DNA of 12,119 nt from Clostridiales bacterium (GTDB lineage Bacteria; Bacillota; Clostridia; Oscillospirales; Oscillospiraceae), in contig JAJPXR010000048.1 in NCBI GenBank assembly GCA_021205375.1, positions 1 to 12,119 on the forward strand. The letters are read 5' to 3'. This document shows, one piece after another, positions 6,519 through 12,119 of the stretch; position 1 is the first letter of the stretch, and each line of letters opens with the position of its first letter. The position numbers were made by a program, and so were the translations under genes. The notes beneath the pieces were generated by a model. It had not been told where the DNA came from. It did no database searches and saw only the letters and a program-made list of their open reading frames with translations.

Positions 6519-8486
6519 TCAATTTTCCTCCTTGGTGAGAATGTCGGTGTATTTGGTGTCGTATTTCAGGGGACGGAAGGGAATGCCGCCCGAAATATAG
6601 AACTTGTTGAAGTACTCCAGGTACTGGAGACGGGCCGCGTGGACATAGGTGCCGATGAGGTTGACGCCGATGTTGAACACATGGCCGATGAGGAACACGA
6701 TGATAAAGACCAGGATGTTCCGGGGGAGCGCGCCCAGGGTGTTGAACACCTGCGCGATGACGCTGGTGGCCAGCATCAGGGCCATCAGACGGGCGTAGGA
6801 CAGCACGTCGCTGAGCCAGCTTGTGATGTCATACAGACTGGAGATGCCGCCCCAGAGCTTGCCGAAGAAGCTGGCGGCGTGGCGGCCCTGGGTGCAGATC
6901 AGAGCGACAACGCCCAAAATCAGCACGACGGGGGTGCCAATCAGCACGATGGCGCCGATGCCCACAAAGACGATCCACCAGGGGACCACGTCCAGCAGCG
7001 CGTCCACCGGCGTTCCGTCCCGGAAGCCCATATAGATGTGGATGCACTGGCCCATGACCAGATGGAAACAGCCGATGACGATGGCGATGATCAGCACCGT
7101 CATGGGGTCGTTCACAGGGTTGACGATGATGCCGTTGCAGAAGGTCACCATCCAGCCGGGCATGGCGGCAGTGCCGCCGGGGATAAAGTTCTCGTAGATG
7201 ACTTCCAGTGCGTTGCCGAAGAAGCCGCCCACGAACACACCGCAGAGCGCGGTGCTGCCTCCCAGCCAGACGCCTAAGTGGAACATCCGGCCCATGGTCT
7301 TTTTGGGGTTGATGGTCTTGATGACGATCAGGGAGACCACCATGATGATAATGCCATAGGCGACGTCGGCAAACATGAAGCCGAAGAAGAACACGTACCA
7401 GAAAAAGTACAGGGGGTTGGGGTCGATGCCATTATAGGCGGGCAGGGAGTACATCTCCGTGACCATGTTGATGCATTCCATCCACTTGGGGTTGTCCAAC
7501 TGGGTGGGGATGTCGTCGCCCTCCTGCGGGTCCCGGAAGGAATAAGCCGCGTCGAAGGAGTCCAGCACCTTTTGCACCTTGTTCAGCTTGGGGGCGGGGA
7601 CCCAGCCCTCCAGGAAGATGATGGTGCCGTCGGTCATGGCCCGCTCCCGTGCGGCCTCCCGTGCAGCGTCCTGGTTCAGGCGGTCGGTGATCACCTGCAA
7701 GGTGCTGAGGCAGTCGGAATGGGTCTTGATTTTTTCGATTTCGGCCTGGCGCTGGGCGGCGACCTCCGCCAGCTCCCGGTCCACTGCGGCGATGTTTTCC
7801 GTCGCCGTCCCGGTCATGTTTTTATCAAACCGGGTGGCGGTGAAGGAGTAGGGCTTCATCGCCGCCTGAGCGTCAGCCCACTGGGATTTGTGGCACAGGA
7901 GCAGGATGTACTGCTGCTCCTTGTCTGCGCTGACTGAGATGACCTGAGACAGCGGCGCAGCCTGGTCCAGTTCCCCCCGCAGGTCGTCCAGCGAGGAGGT
8001 GGCGGGCAGCGCGCCCATCACGATCTCCACGTTTTCCGTGGAGCCGGTCTCCAGCGGCAGGTCCAGCGTTGTCCAGGGGACCAGGCTGGCGCGCTGGGCG
8101 TTGAGCTGGTTTTCCCGGGAGTTGAGCTGGGTGATGGCAGACACGCTGTCGTTGATCGCCTTGGCATGACCAAGCGCGTCCTCCAGCCGGGCCTGGTCGA
8201 AGAGGTCCTGTTCCTGGATCTTGGTGCGGGGTTTCAGGGCGCTGCCCTTGACGCCTGCGTACTTTTTCAGGGCGTCCAGTGCGGCGCTCAGCTCGTTGAG
8301 CTGGCCCTTCACCTGGCCCAGCCCGCTGGTGTTCCGGCCCAGCAAGGCCGTCCAGTCCGGGTCAGCCAGCTTGTCCGCCGGCTCGGAGATCTCCACGCAG
8401 CCCAGCCGCTCCAGTTGGGACAGAAGCGCTTCCTGGTCGCAGGCCAACGCCAACAGCTTGACGCGCTTCATCTTGACGATGGACAT
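6519..8486 (-). CDS. ntpI: V/A-type ATPase subunit I (membrane stator, a-subunit homologue)
   Basis: Subunit I forms the static ion half-channels next to the K ring and anchors the peripheral stalks. The protein has 655 residues, like family members of about 650-660. The N-terminal 340 residues are soluble (MSIVKMKRVKLLALACDQEA start, coiled-coil stretches near 60-130 and 230-285). The C-terminal half holds about seven or eight membrane helices from about residue 357 onward. Arg566 in LSYARLMALML and Arg619 in HAARLQYLEYFNKFY match the two arginines important for ion transfer in E. hirae NtpI. The ATG shares one base with the stop of the preceding gene (TAATG). Confidence 0.96.
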   Translation of the reverse strand: MSIVKMKRVKLLALACDQEALLSQLERLGCVEISEPADKLADPDWTALLGRNTSGLGQVKGQLNELSAALDALKKYAGVKGSALKPRTKIQEQDLFDQARLEDALGHAKAINDSVSAITQLNSRENQLNAQRASLVPWTTLDLPLETGSTENVEIVMGALPATSSLDDLRGELDQAAPLSQVISVSADKEQQYILLLCHKSQWADAQAAMKPYSFTATRFDKNMTGTATENIAAVDRELAEVAAQRQAEIEKIKTHSDCLSTLQVITDRLNQDAAREAARERAMTDGTIIFLEGWVPAPKLNKVQKVLDSFDAAYSFRDPQEGDDIPTQLDNPKWMECINMVTEMYSLPAYNGIDPNPLYFFWYVFFFGFMFADVAYGIIIMVVSLIVIKTINPKKTMGRMFHLGVWLGGSTALCGVFVGGFFGNALEVIYENFIPGGTAAMPGWMVTFCNGIIVNPVNDPMTVLIIAIVIGCFHLVMGQCIHIYMGFRDGTPVDALLDVVPWWIVFVGIGAIVLIGTPVVLILGVVALICTQGRHAASFFGKLWGGISSLYDITSWLSDVLSYARLMALMLATSVIAQVFNTLGALPRNILVFIIVFLIGHVFNIGVNLIGTYVHAARLQYLEYFNKFYISGGIPFRPLKYDTKYTDILTKEEN

Positions 8487-8800
8487 TAGCCATCCACCAC
8501 CCTTCTGACAATCAGTGACGCTGCTTTTTCAAGCCGTCCTTGGGCCTCGGCACGAAGCTGATCGCAGGCACCCTCGGTTTCCCGGACCACCGCCGCCAGA
8601 TGGGCCGCAGCGTTCTGTTCCGCCTGGGTCATCCGCGCCGCGTTTTCCGCCCGGGCCTTCTCCCTGGCCTGGGCCAGCTTTTGGGCGCTGGCCTTTTCCG
8701 CGTCAGCAACGAGCCTGCGGGCATCCTGAGCGGCCTGGGCCTTTTGGACCCTGGCGTCCTCTTCCGCCTGGTTCACCTGTTTGACTGCTTCCAGAGACAT
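8486..8800 (-). CDS. ntpF: V/A-type ATPase peripheral-stalk subunit G/H
   Basis: This is the first gene of the operon, matching ntpF (also called atpH, or subunit G) of Enterococcus. The product pairs with subunit E to form the peripheral stalks. It has 104 residues from the ATG at 8800 (MSLEAVKQVNQAEEDARVQK). It is almost wholly predicted helix, very rich in Ala, Gln, Glu, Lys and Arg, with a right-handed coiled-coil look and a short C-terminal LIVRRVVDG. The frame stays open upstream to 8887, but the added residues have a different, non-helical composition. An AAAGG site lies about 10 bases before the ATG. The sequence is low-complexity, so the call depends on position as well as composition. 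Confidence 0.88.
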   Translation of the reverse strand: MSLEAVKQVNQAEEDARVQKAQAAQDARRLVADAEKASAQKLAQAREKARAENAARMTQAEQNAAAHLAAVVRETEGACDQLRAEAQGRLEKAASLIVRRVVDG

Positions 8801-8850
8801 CGTCTCACCGCCTTTCGTTCTTAAGATTTTTCCGCAAATTGCTTCGATGG

Positions 8851-8864
8851 ACCCACAAATGGGT
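8851..8864 (-). other. Short leader hairpin before the ATPase operon
   Basis: ACCCA and TGGGT form a perfect 5-base-pair stem with a 4-base loop in the leader RNA, about 50 bases before the first ATG. There is no U tract. The function is unknown and it may be chance. Confidence 0.25.
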
Positions 8865-8879
8865 ATGCTACATCTTGTG

Positions 8880-8927
8880 TGTACCACTCAACATTTCGCC
8901 TGTTCCTATTGTACCTCAATTTGTACC
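8880..8927 (-). repeat. Three direct GGTACA repeats in the operon promoter region
   Basis: On the minus strand GGTACA occurs at 8922-8927, 8910-8915 and 8880-8885. The steps are 12 and 30 bases, close to one and three helical turns. The middle copy overlaps the candidate -10 element. The copies could be binding sites for an unknown regulator. A short motif repeated by chance in AT-rich DNA is also possible. Confidence 0.3.
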
Positions 8928-8937
8928 CTTTGCACAA
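8908..8937 (-). promoter_or_regulatory. Candidate promoter of the V-ATPase operon
   Basis: On the minus strand a -35-like TTGTGC (8937-8932) is followed after 18 bases by a -10-like TACAAT (8913-8908). AT-rich DNA lies upstream. Transcription would start near 8900, giving a leader of about 100 bases before the ATG at 8800. A weaker alternative, TTGAGT (8894-8889) with TAGCAT (8873-8868), has only a 15-base spacer. Confidence 0.4.
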
Positions 8938-9156
8938 GGACAATTTTTGTTCTTTTTGGCACATTATCAAAAAAAGTATTGTGCAAAAAAAGCCATTGAC
9001 AAGCGCAATGGGCAAAATGGCAAAAGAGGGCAGGTTATCCGCGGTTACTATTGGGTAGTATACCACCATATTTTATAAAAATCAACATACTATGAAAATT
9101 AAAACTAATGAATCTTAAAAAAAGCCGAAGGAAAGGAAAAATGAATTTTTTGATGC

Positions 9157-9191
9157 AAAAAAAGCGGCGCTTCTTACACGAAGCGCCGCTT
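9157..9191 (-). terminator. Intrinsic terminator after the 507-residue protein gene
   Basis: A perfect 12-base-pair GC-rich stem (9162-9173 with 9180-9191) has a 6-base loop. On the minus strand it runs straight into seven T's. It begins 20 bases beyond the stop codon at 9212. It has all features of a Rho-independent terminator and separates this gene from the ATPase operon. Confidence 0.92.
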
Positions 9192-9211
9192 GGCAGGGGT
9201 ATTTTCGCTTG

Positions 9212-10735
9212 TCAGTCCAGATTCATCTGGCAGTAGGCCGCATCCCCGTCCAGGGAGCTGACCAGCAGCCCCAGGGCGTTGTCGGGATACCCGGCGTCGG
9301 TCAGGGCCTGGGACAGAGCCTCGGCGTCGTCCGTGTCGGCCTCCACCCACAGCCGTCCGCCCAACTGGAGCATATTCTCCAGGGTCTGGCCGGTGACGGC
9401 GTTCGCGCCGCCGGTGATGGCGTCGGTGGTGGTGATGACGGAGACGATGGTGTCGGTCCCCTCTACGGCCTCGGCCAGCTTCGCGTAGAAGACGCTGATG
9501 GTGGCCTCGAAGGTGTCCGGGTCGTAGCAGTCTGCGCTGAGGGAATCGGTGTCGCCGGTGGTGGGATAGGCCGCATTGTTCAGCACGACCTCGTCATAGC
9601 CCATAGCCGCCAGTTCCTGCACCATGCCGACGATGTAGTTCTGGAACTCCTCATTGGCGGGGTCGGCCCAGGTGCAGTCCTCTCCGTCGTACCAGGCGTC
9701 GCCGTCCGCGTCGTAGAGCTGGTAGTCCGCCGAATCCCCGGCGCTGCCGTCCTGGAAGCAGTCCACATAAGCCAGGGTGTAGTAGTCACTCTCGTTCAGC
9801 TCCGCGATGGTGTCCGCGATGGTCTTGCTCTTGGATTCACTGCAAGAGGCGTTGAACACGGCGGAGAGGTCCAGGCTGGAGGCGTAGTTCAGCGCGCCGC
9901 TGGACTCCTTTAAATAAAGCATAATGCCGTTGGCGCTGACATTCTTCAGGTCGCCCTCTGCGTAACCGGCGGTCACGTCGCCGATGGAGACGTGCTGAAC
10001 CAGCAGGCCGCCGGTCAGGGCCTCAGGCCGGGTGACCGTTTCTTCATTCGGTTCGCTCTGGGTGCTTTCGTCCTCGGAGGGTTCGCCGTCGTCCTGGATG
10101 CTGGCGTCGGCCTCCGCGCTGACGGAGCCGTCTGCGGCGGAGCTTTCCTCATCGGGGGTCAGGGAGGCGTCGCCGCTGTTGTCCTTAGTGGCGAACAGGT
10201 TGGCGAAGAAGTTCCAGATGCGCTGGAAGAAGCCCACCTGCTCCTCGTCCTGGCCGCTTTCCGCGCTGGTGTCCGCGTCTGCGTCGTTGTTCTCGTCCGC
10301 AGCCTCGCTGGTATCTCCGCTGGACGCTGCGCCGTTGCTGGCATCGGCCTCCGGCTCGTCGGCCACAAGCTCAGTTTCCTCCTCAGTGGGCTGGGTGGAT
10401 GTACTGGCATCAGTGCTGTTATCTGCGCTGGCATCCGCGCTGATTTCTGCGGCGTCGGTGGACTGGTCGCCGTCCTCCTCGGTGATGAGAAGGCCGTCGT
10501 TGTTGTTGTCGCCGTTGCCGTCATCGTCGGAAACGCTGGAGGAATTGGCCCAGGGCAGCTCCAGGTGGCCGCCGTTGGCGGTGTAAACCATGTACCGCTG
10601 GAGCGCCAGGGCGATGCCCCCCAGCACCAGCGCCACGACCACCAAAATGGTCACGATGACCTTGATGACAAAGGCCGGACCGCCGCCGCCGTAGTAGCGG
10701 CTGTAGCCATATTTATCCGTTCTGCGAAAAATCAT
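9212..10735 (-). CDS. Membrane-anchored protein with acidic linker and DUF4015-like glycosidase domain
   Basis: The protein has 507 residues. A basic, Gly/Tyr-rich N-terminus (1-20) is followed by one membrane helix (about 21-46), so the rest should lie outside the cell. Residues about 62-235 are an Asp/Ser/Ala/Glu/Thr-rich linker, broken only by the aromatic block FFQRIWNFFANLF (169-181). Residues about 241-507 resemble the putative glycosyl hydrolase family DUF4015 (a TIM-barrel fold). Visible counterparts are LYLKESSGALNYAS, AYVDCFQD, a WADP segment and GYDEVVLNNAAYP. Several polar residues usual at those places are missing (see findings), so it may be a non-catalytic binder. Five cysteines lie in the C-terminal domain. 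The ATG at 10735 has only a weak GAGG site. The gene sits 57 bases after marR and ends at a strong terminator. The family assignment is from motif memory, not a search. Confidence 0.75.
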   Translation of the reverse strand: MIFRRTDKYGYSRYYGGGGPAFVIKVIVTILVVVALVLGGIALALQRYMVYTANGGHLELPWANSSSVSDDDGNGDNNNDGLLITEEDGDQSTDAAEISADASADNSTDASTSTQPTEEETELVADEPEADASNGAASSGDTSEAADENNDADADTSAESGQDEEQVGFFQRIWNFFANLFATKDNSGDASLTPDEESSAADGSVSAEADASIQDDGEPSEDESTQSEPNEETVTRPEALTGGLLVQHVSIGDVTAGYAEGDLKNVSANGIMLYLKESSGALNYASSLDLSAVFNASCSESKSKTIADTIAELNESDYYTLAYVDCFQDGSAGDSADYQLYDADGDAWYDGEDCTWADPANEEFQNYIVGMVQELAAMGYDEVVLNNAAYPTTGDTDSLSADCYDPDTFEATISVFYAKLAEAVEGTDTIVSVITTTDAITGGANAVTGQTLENMLQLGGRLWVEADTDDAEALSQALTDAGYPDNALGLLVSSLDGDAAYCQMNLD

Positions 10736-10792
10736 GGAAAAATCGCCTCATCTCAGGGAACCGCGGCCCCGCCGGAGAGGGAGCGCGATCCG

Positions 10793-11233
10793 TCAGTCGT
10801 TTTCTTTTTTTGCGCGTTCAAACGCCTGCTGCATCAGGTTCAGGCCGTTGATGACCTGGCGCAGTTCGTCCTCGCTCAGGGTATCCATTGACTTGGAAAA
10901 ACGGGCGAGCGCATAGTTGTGGGAATCCTCCTGGATCTCCCGGTACTTGTCGGTGACCTCCACAAAAATCACCCGGCGGTCCTGCTCGGAGCGCACCCGC
11001 CGCAGGAGGCCGGCGTTCTCCAGCCGGTCTACCACGCCGGAAATGGTGCTGTTTGCGCTGCCGGTGGCCTTGGCCAGGGCGCTGATGGGCATGGGTCCGT
11101 CGCTGTCCAGCAGGGTGAGCACCAGAGTCTGGGGGAAAGTCATGTTCTGTTTACCATAATGGCCCCGCAGCTCTTCGGAGACGCGGCGGCTGACCTGCAA
11201 ATATGCGTGTAAAACCTCATTTGCTGCCTGCAT
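10793..11233 (-). CDS. MarR-family transcriptional regulator
   Basis: This 146-residue winged helix-turn-helix protein would act as a dimer on DNA, usually as a repressor relieved by small ligands. The recognition region is at about 48-71 (MPISALAKATGSANSTISGVVDRLENAG). The wing follows at about 74-92, with the typical LLRRVRSEQDRRVIFVEVT and its Asp85-Arg-Arg. Flanking helices (1-30 and 98-146) should form the dimer interface. The ATG at 11233 follows GGAG with a rather long spacer of 11 bases. A palindromic TTAGTTCACTAA lies just upstream and suggests autoregulation. The downstream gene begins 57 bases after its stop with no terminator between, so both probably share a transcript. The ligand and targets cannot be told from the sequence. 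Confidence 0.93.
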   Translation of the reverse strand: MQAANEVLHAYLQVSRRVSEELRGHYGKQNMTFPQTLVLTLLDSDGPMPISALAKATGSANSTISGVVDRLENAGLLRRVRSEQDRRVIFVEVTDKYREIQEDSHNYALARFSKSMDTLSEDELRQVINGLNLMQQAFERAKKEND

Positions 11234-11253
11234 AATCTATCCAACTCCTTATT

Positions 11254-11265
11254 TTAGTTCACTAA
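11254..11265. promoter_or_regulatory. Likely MarR operator (palindrome)
   Basis: TTAGTTCACTAA has perfect 5-base arms and fits the TTAGnnnnCTAA pattern known for SlyA/MarR-family sites. It lies about 20 bases before the marR ATG and downstream of the candidate promoter, where a bound repressor could block transcription. That it is bound by the adjacent MarR protein is inference. Confidence 0.55.
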
Positions 11266-11297
11266 GATTGCGTATGAAACACAAGATAGATAAACTT

Positions 11298-11327
11298 AGG
11301 ATACAGGCACAGGACAGGAAAAGTCAA
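11298..11327 (-). promoter_or_regulatory. Candidate proximal promoter of marR
   Basis: On the minus strand TTGACT (11327-11322) is followed after 18 bases by TATCCT (11303-11298). The start point would be near 11291, upstream of the operator. The -35 is strong and the -10 moderate. Confidence 0.45.
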
Positions 11328-11446
11328 CAGGGCCGAAAGATTATTCACAGATACTTTACAGATTGGTCAAATTCACTTTAGAAAACAGGAAAATTCCCGG
11401 GAATCAACCGAGGAATCGGACAAAAAGCTCTCATTCCAAGAATCCC

Positions 11447-11475
11447 ATTCTGGCAGAGCAGCGGGGAAAAGTCAA
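11447..11475 (-). promoter_or_regulatory. Candidate distal promoter of marR
   Basis: On the minus strand TTGACT (11475-11470) is followed after 17 bases by CAGAAT (11452-11447), preceded by TGC as in an extended -10. It shares the 11-base TTGACTTTTCC with the proximal promoter. A weaker call than the proximal one. Confidence 0.25.
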
Positions 11476-11504
11476 GGGGCAAAGAGACGAAAAAAGCGGC
11501 GGTT

Positions 11505-12119
11505 TCATCGGAGATATGCAGTGGTTCGATACTGGAGGGCCTCCGCCAGGTGGGAAACCTCCAGTTGCTCGGCCCCTGCCAGGTCCGCCACTGTCCGGGC
11601 CACCCGCAGGATGCGGTCATAGCTGCGGGCGGTCAGGGCCAGCTTTTCGTAAGCCTGCTTCATCAGGGCGGTACACGCCTCGTCCAGGCGGCAGTACTCC
11701 CGCAGCTCCGCCTGGCCCATCTGAGCGTTGCAGCGTGGCCCGTCCGGGCCGAAGCGCTGGCGCTGCCGCTGTCGGGCGGCGTTGACCCGCTCCCGGATGG
11801 CGGCGGAAGGTTCGCCGGGGGACCGGCGGCTCAGCTCGTCGAAGTCCAGAGAGGGCACGTCTACCTTTAAATCAATGCGGTCCAGCAGGGGGCCGGACAG
11901 GTGGCTCAAGTACTGGGCCACGCTCTTGGGGGAGCAGGTGCAGCGGCCGGAGGGGTGGCCGTACCAGCCGCATTTGCAGGGGTTCATGGCGCAGATCATC
12001 TGGAACTGGCTGGGGTAGGTCACGGAGCCGGAGACCCGGGAGATCTGCACCTCCCCGTCCTCCAGGGGCTGGCGCAGCACCTCCAGGGCGGCGGGCTGGA
12101 ACTCCGGCAGCTCGTCCAG
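11505..12119 (-). CDS. comM: YifB/ComM-family Mg-chelatase-like AAA+ ATPase, C-terminal part
   Basis: The window holds the last 204 residues; the N-terminal part lies beyond the right edge (family members are about 500 residues). In frame at the edge is LDELPEF, the Walker B part of the AAA+ core. AMNPCKCGWYG follows (the sensor-1-like asparagine, and the start of a four-cysteine CKC...CTC cluster). Next is LSGPLLDRIDL (the arginine-finger region) and a helical C-terminal Mg-chelatase-like domain. ComM of Gram-negative bacteria is a helicase that aids branch migration in natural transformation; the role in clostridia is unclear. The stop is a TGA at 11505-11507. The frame is intact within the window. 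The symbol is by family likeness only. Confidence 0.92.
   Translation of the reverse strand: MDELPEFQPAALEVLRQPLEDGEVQISRVSGSVTYPSQFQMICAMNPCKCGWYGHPSGRCTCSPKSVAQYLSHLSGPLLDRIDLKVDVPSLDFDELSRRSPGEPSAAIRERVNAARQRQRQRFGPDGPRCNAQMGQAELREYCRLDEACTALMKQAYEKLALTARSYDRILRVARTVADLAGAEQLEVSHLAEALQYRTTAYLR

Larger units (their letters stand above)
8801..9156. other. AT-rich intergenic region, ATPase operon leader and promoter
   Basis: This gap between the ATPase operon and the terminator of the upstream gene is visibly richer in A and T than the genes around it. It has several runs of A on the plus strand. It holds a candidate promoter, GGTACA repeats and a leader hairpin, listed separately. Open frames of about 70-80 codons cross it on both strands but have no convincing composition. 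A weak plus-strand promoter-like pair (TTGGGT and TATAAA near 9050-9080) exists with no clear gene after it. Nothing else is recognised. Confidence 0.6.
11234..11504. other. Intergenic region between comM-like gene and marR
   Basis: This 271-base gap is AT-richer than its neighbours. It holds the marR operator and two candidate promoters, given separately, and the 12-base perfect palindrome ATTCCCGGGAAT (11393-11404). A run of six T's on the minus strand (11495-11490) follows CCGCCGC just past the comM-like stop. The only partner, GGCGG, lies about 40 bases back inside that gene, so a terminator here is doubtful. No small gene is convincing. Confidence 0.5.

Noticed and set aside
8801..8887. 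A 29-residue longer N-terminus for the G/H stalk subunit
   Set aside because: The added stretch is Cys/Ile-rich and not helical like the rest. The ATG at 8800 gives a normal family length.
8996..9018. A perfect TTGACA on the plus strand
   Set aside because: No -10 hexamer is found at 16-18 bases, and there is no plus-strand gene to serve.
8839..9078. Open frames of about 70-80 codons on both strands across the AT-rich gap
   Set aside because: There is no good ribosome binding site and the composition is not protein-like. They cover the promoter and leader of the ATPase operon.
9141..9236. A 31-codon plus-strand frame starting MNFLMQKKRRFL, with a purine-rich site before it
   Set aside because: Its codons run through the terminator stem of the opposite gene and into that gene's end. 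The site and weak upstream promoter look like chance in A-rich DNA.
1..12119. CRISPR arrays, tRNA or rRNA genes, insertion sequences, phage genes or a defence system
   Set aside because: No regularly spaced repeats, transposase or integrase motifs, cloverleaf or rRNA signatures were seen. The genes read as ordinary chromosome.

Overview
All ten recognisable genes in this window lie on the minus strand, so transcription runs from high to low coordinates. The DNA is GC-rich in the genes, with two AT-richer gaps. The layout suggests an anaerobic, Gram-positive, high-GC clostridial bacterium, probably Oscillospiraceae-like (the Flavonifractor/Oscillibacter type). The grounds are a bacterial V/A-type ATPase operon in the Enterococcus hirae gene order, strong AGGAGG ribosome binding sites, and a membrane-anchored acidic protein with a putative glycosidase-like domain. 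The taxonomic placement is inference.

Region 1 (8800 down to 81) is a complete nine-gene V/A-type ATPase operon: peripheral-stalk subunit G/H, then I, K, E, C, F, A, B and D. This is the order ntpF-I-K-E-C-G-A-B-D of Enterococcus. The genes overlap or are tightly spaced. Three gaps of 40-74 bases (K-E, E-C, F-A) hold potential RNA hairpins that may help set unequal subunit yields. A and B form the catalytic hexamer, D and F the central rotor, C the coupling to the K ring, E and G/H the stalks, and I the membrane stator. The K subunit carries all the side chains that bind sodium in the E. hirae enzyme, so a sodium-translocating machine is the best guess. A candidate promoter lies near 8908-8937, and a hairpin at the left edge (5-33) may end the operon.

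Region 2 (8801-9211) is an AT-rich gap. It holds the operon promoter and leader, three GGTACA repeats, and a clear intrinsic terminator for the gene upstream.

Region 3 (9212-11233) is a likely two-gene unit: a MarR-family repressor followed by a 507-residue membrane-anchored protein. That protein has a long Asp/Ser/Ala/Glu-rich linker and a C-terminal domain resembling the putative glycosyl hydrolase family DUF4015. Residues expected at the active site appear to be substituted. A SlyA-like TTAGnnnnCTAA operator and two candidate promoters lie upstream of marR.

Region 4 (11505-12119) is the C-terminal part of a YifB/ComM-type Mg-chelatase-like AAA+ ATPase that runs off the right edge.

Most of the window is well-known housekeeping content. 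The parts worth a second look are the 507-residue protein with its MarR neighbour, and the intercistronic hairpins of the ATPase operon.
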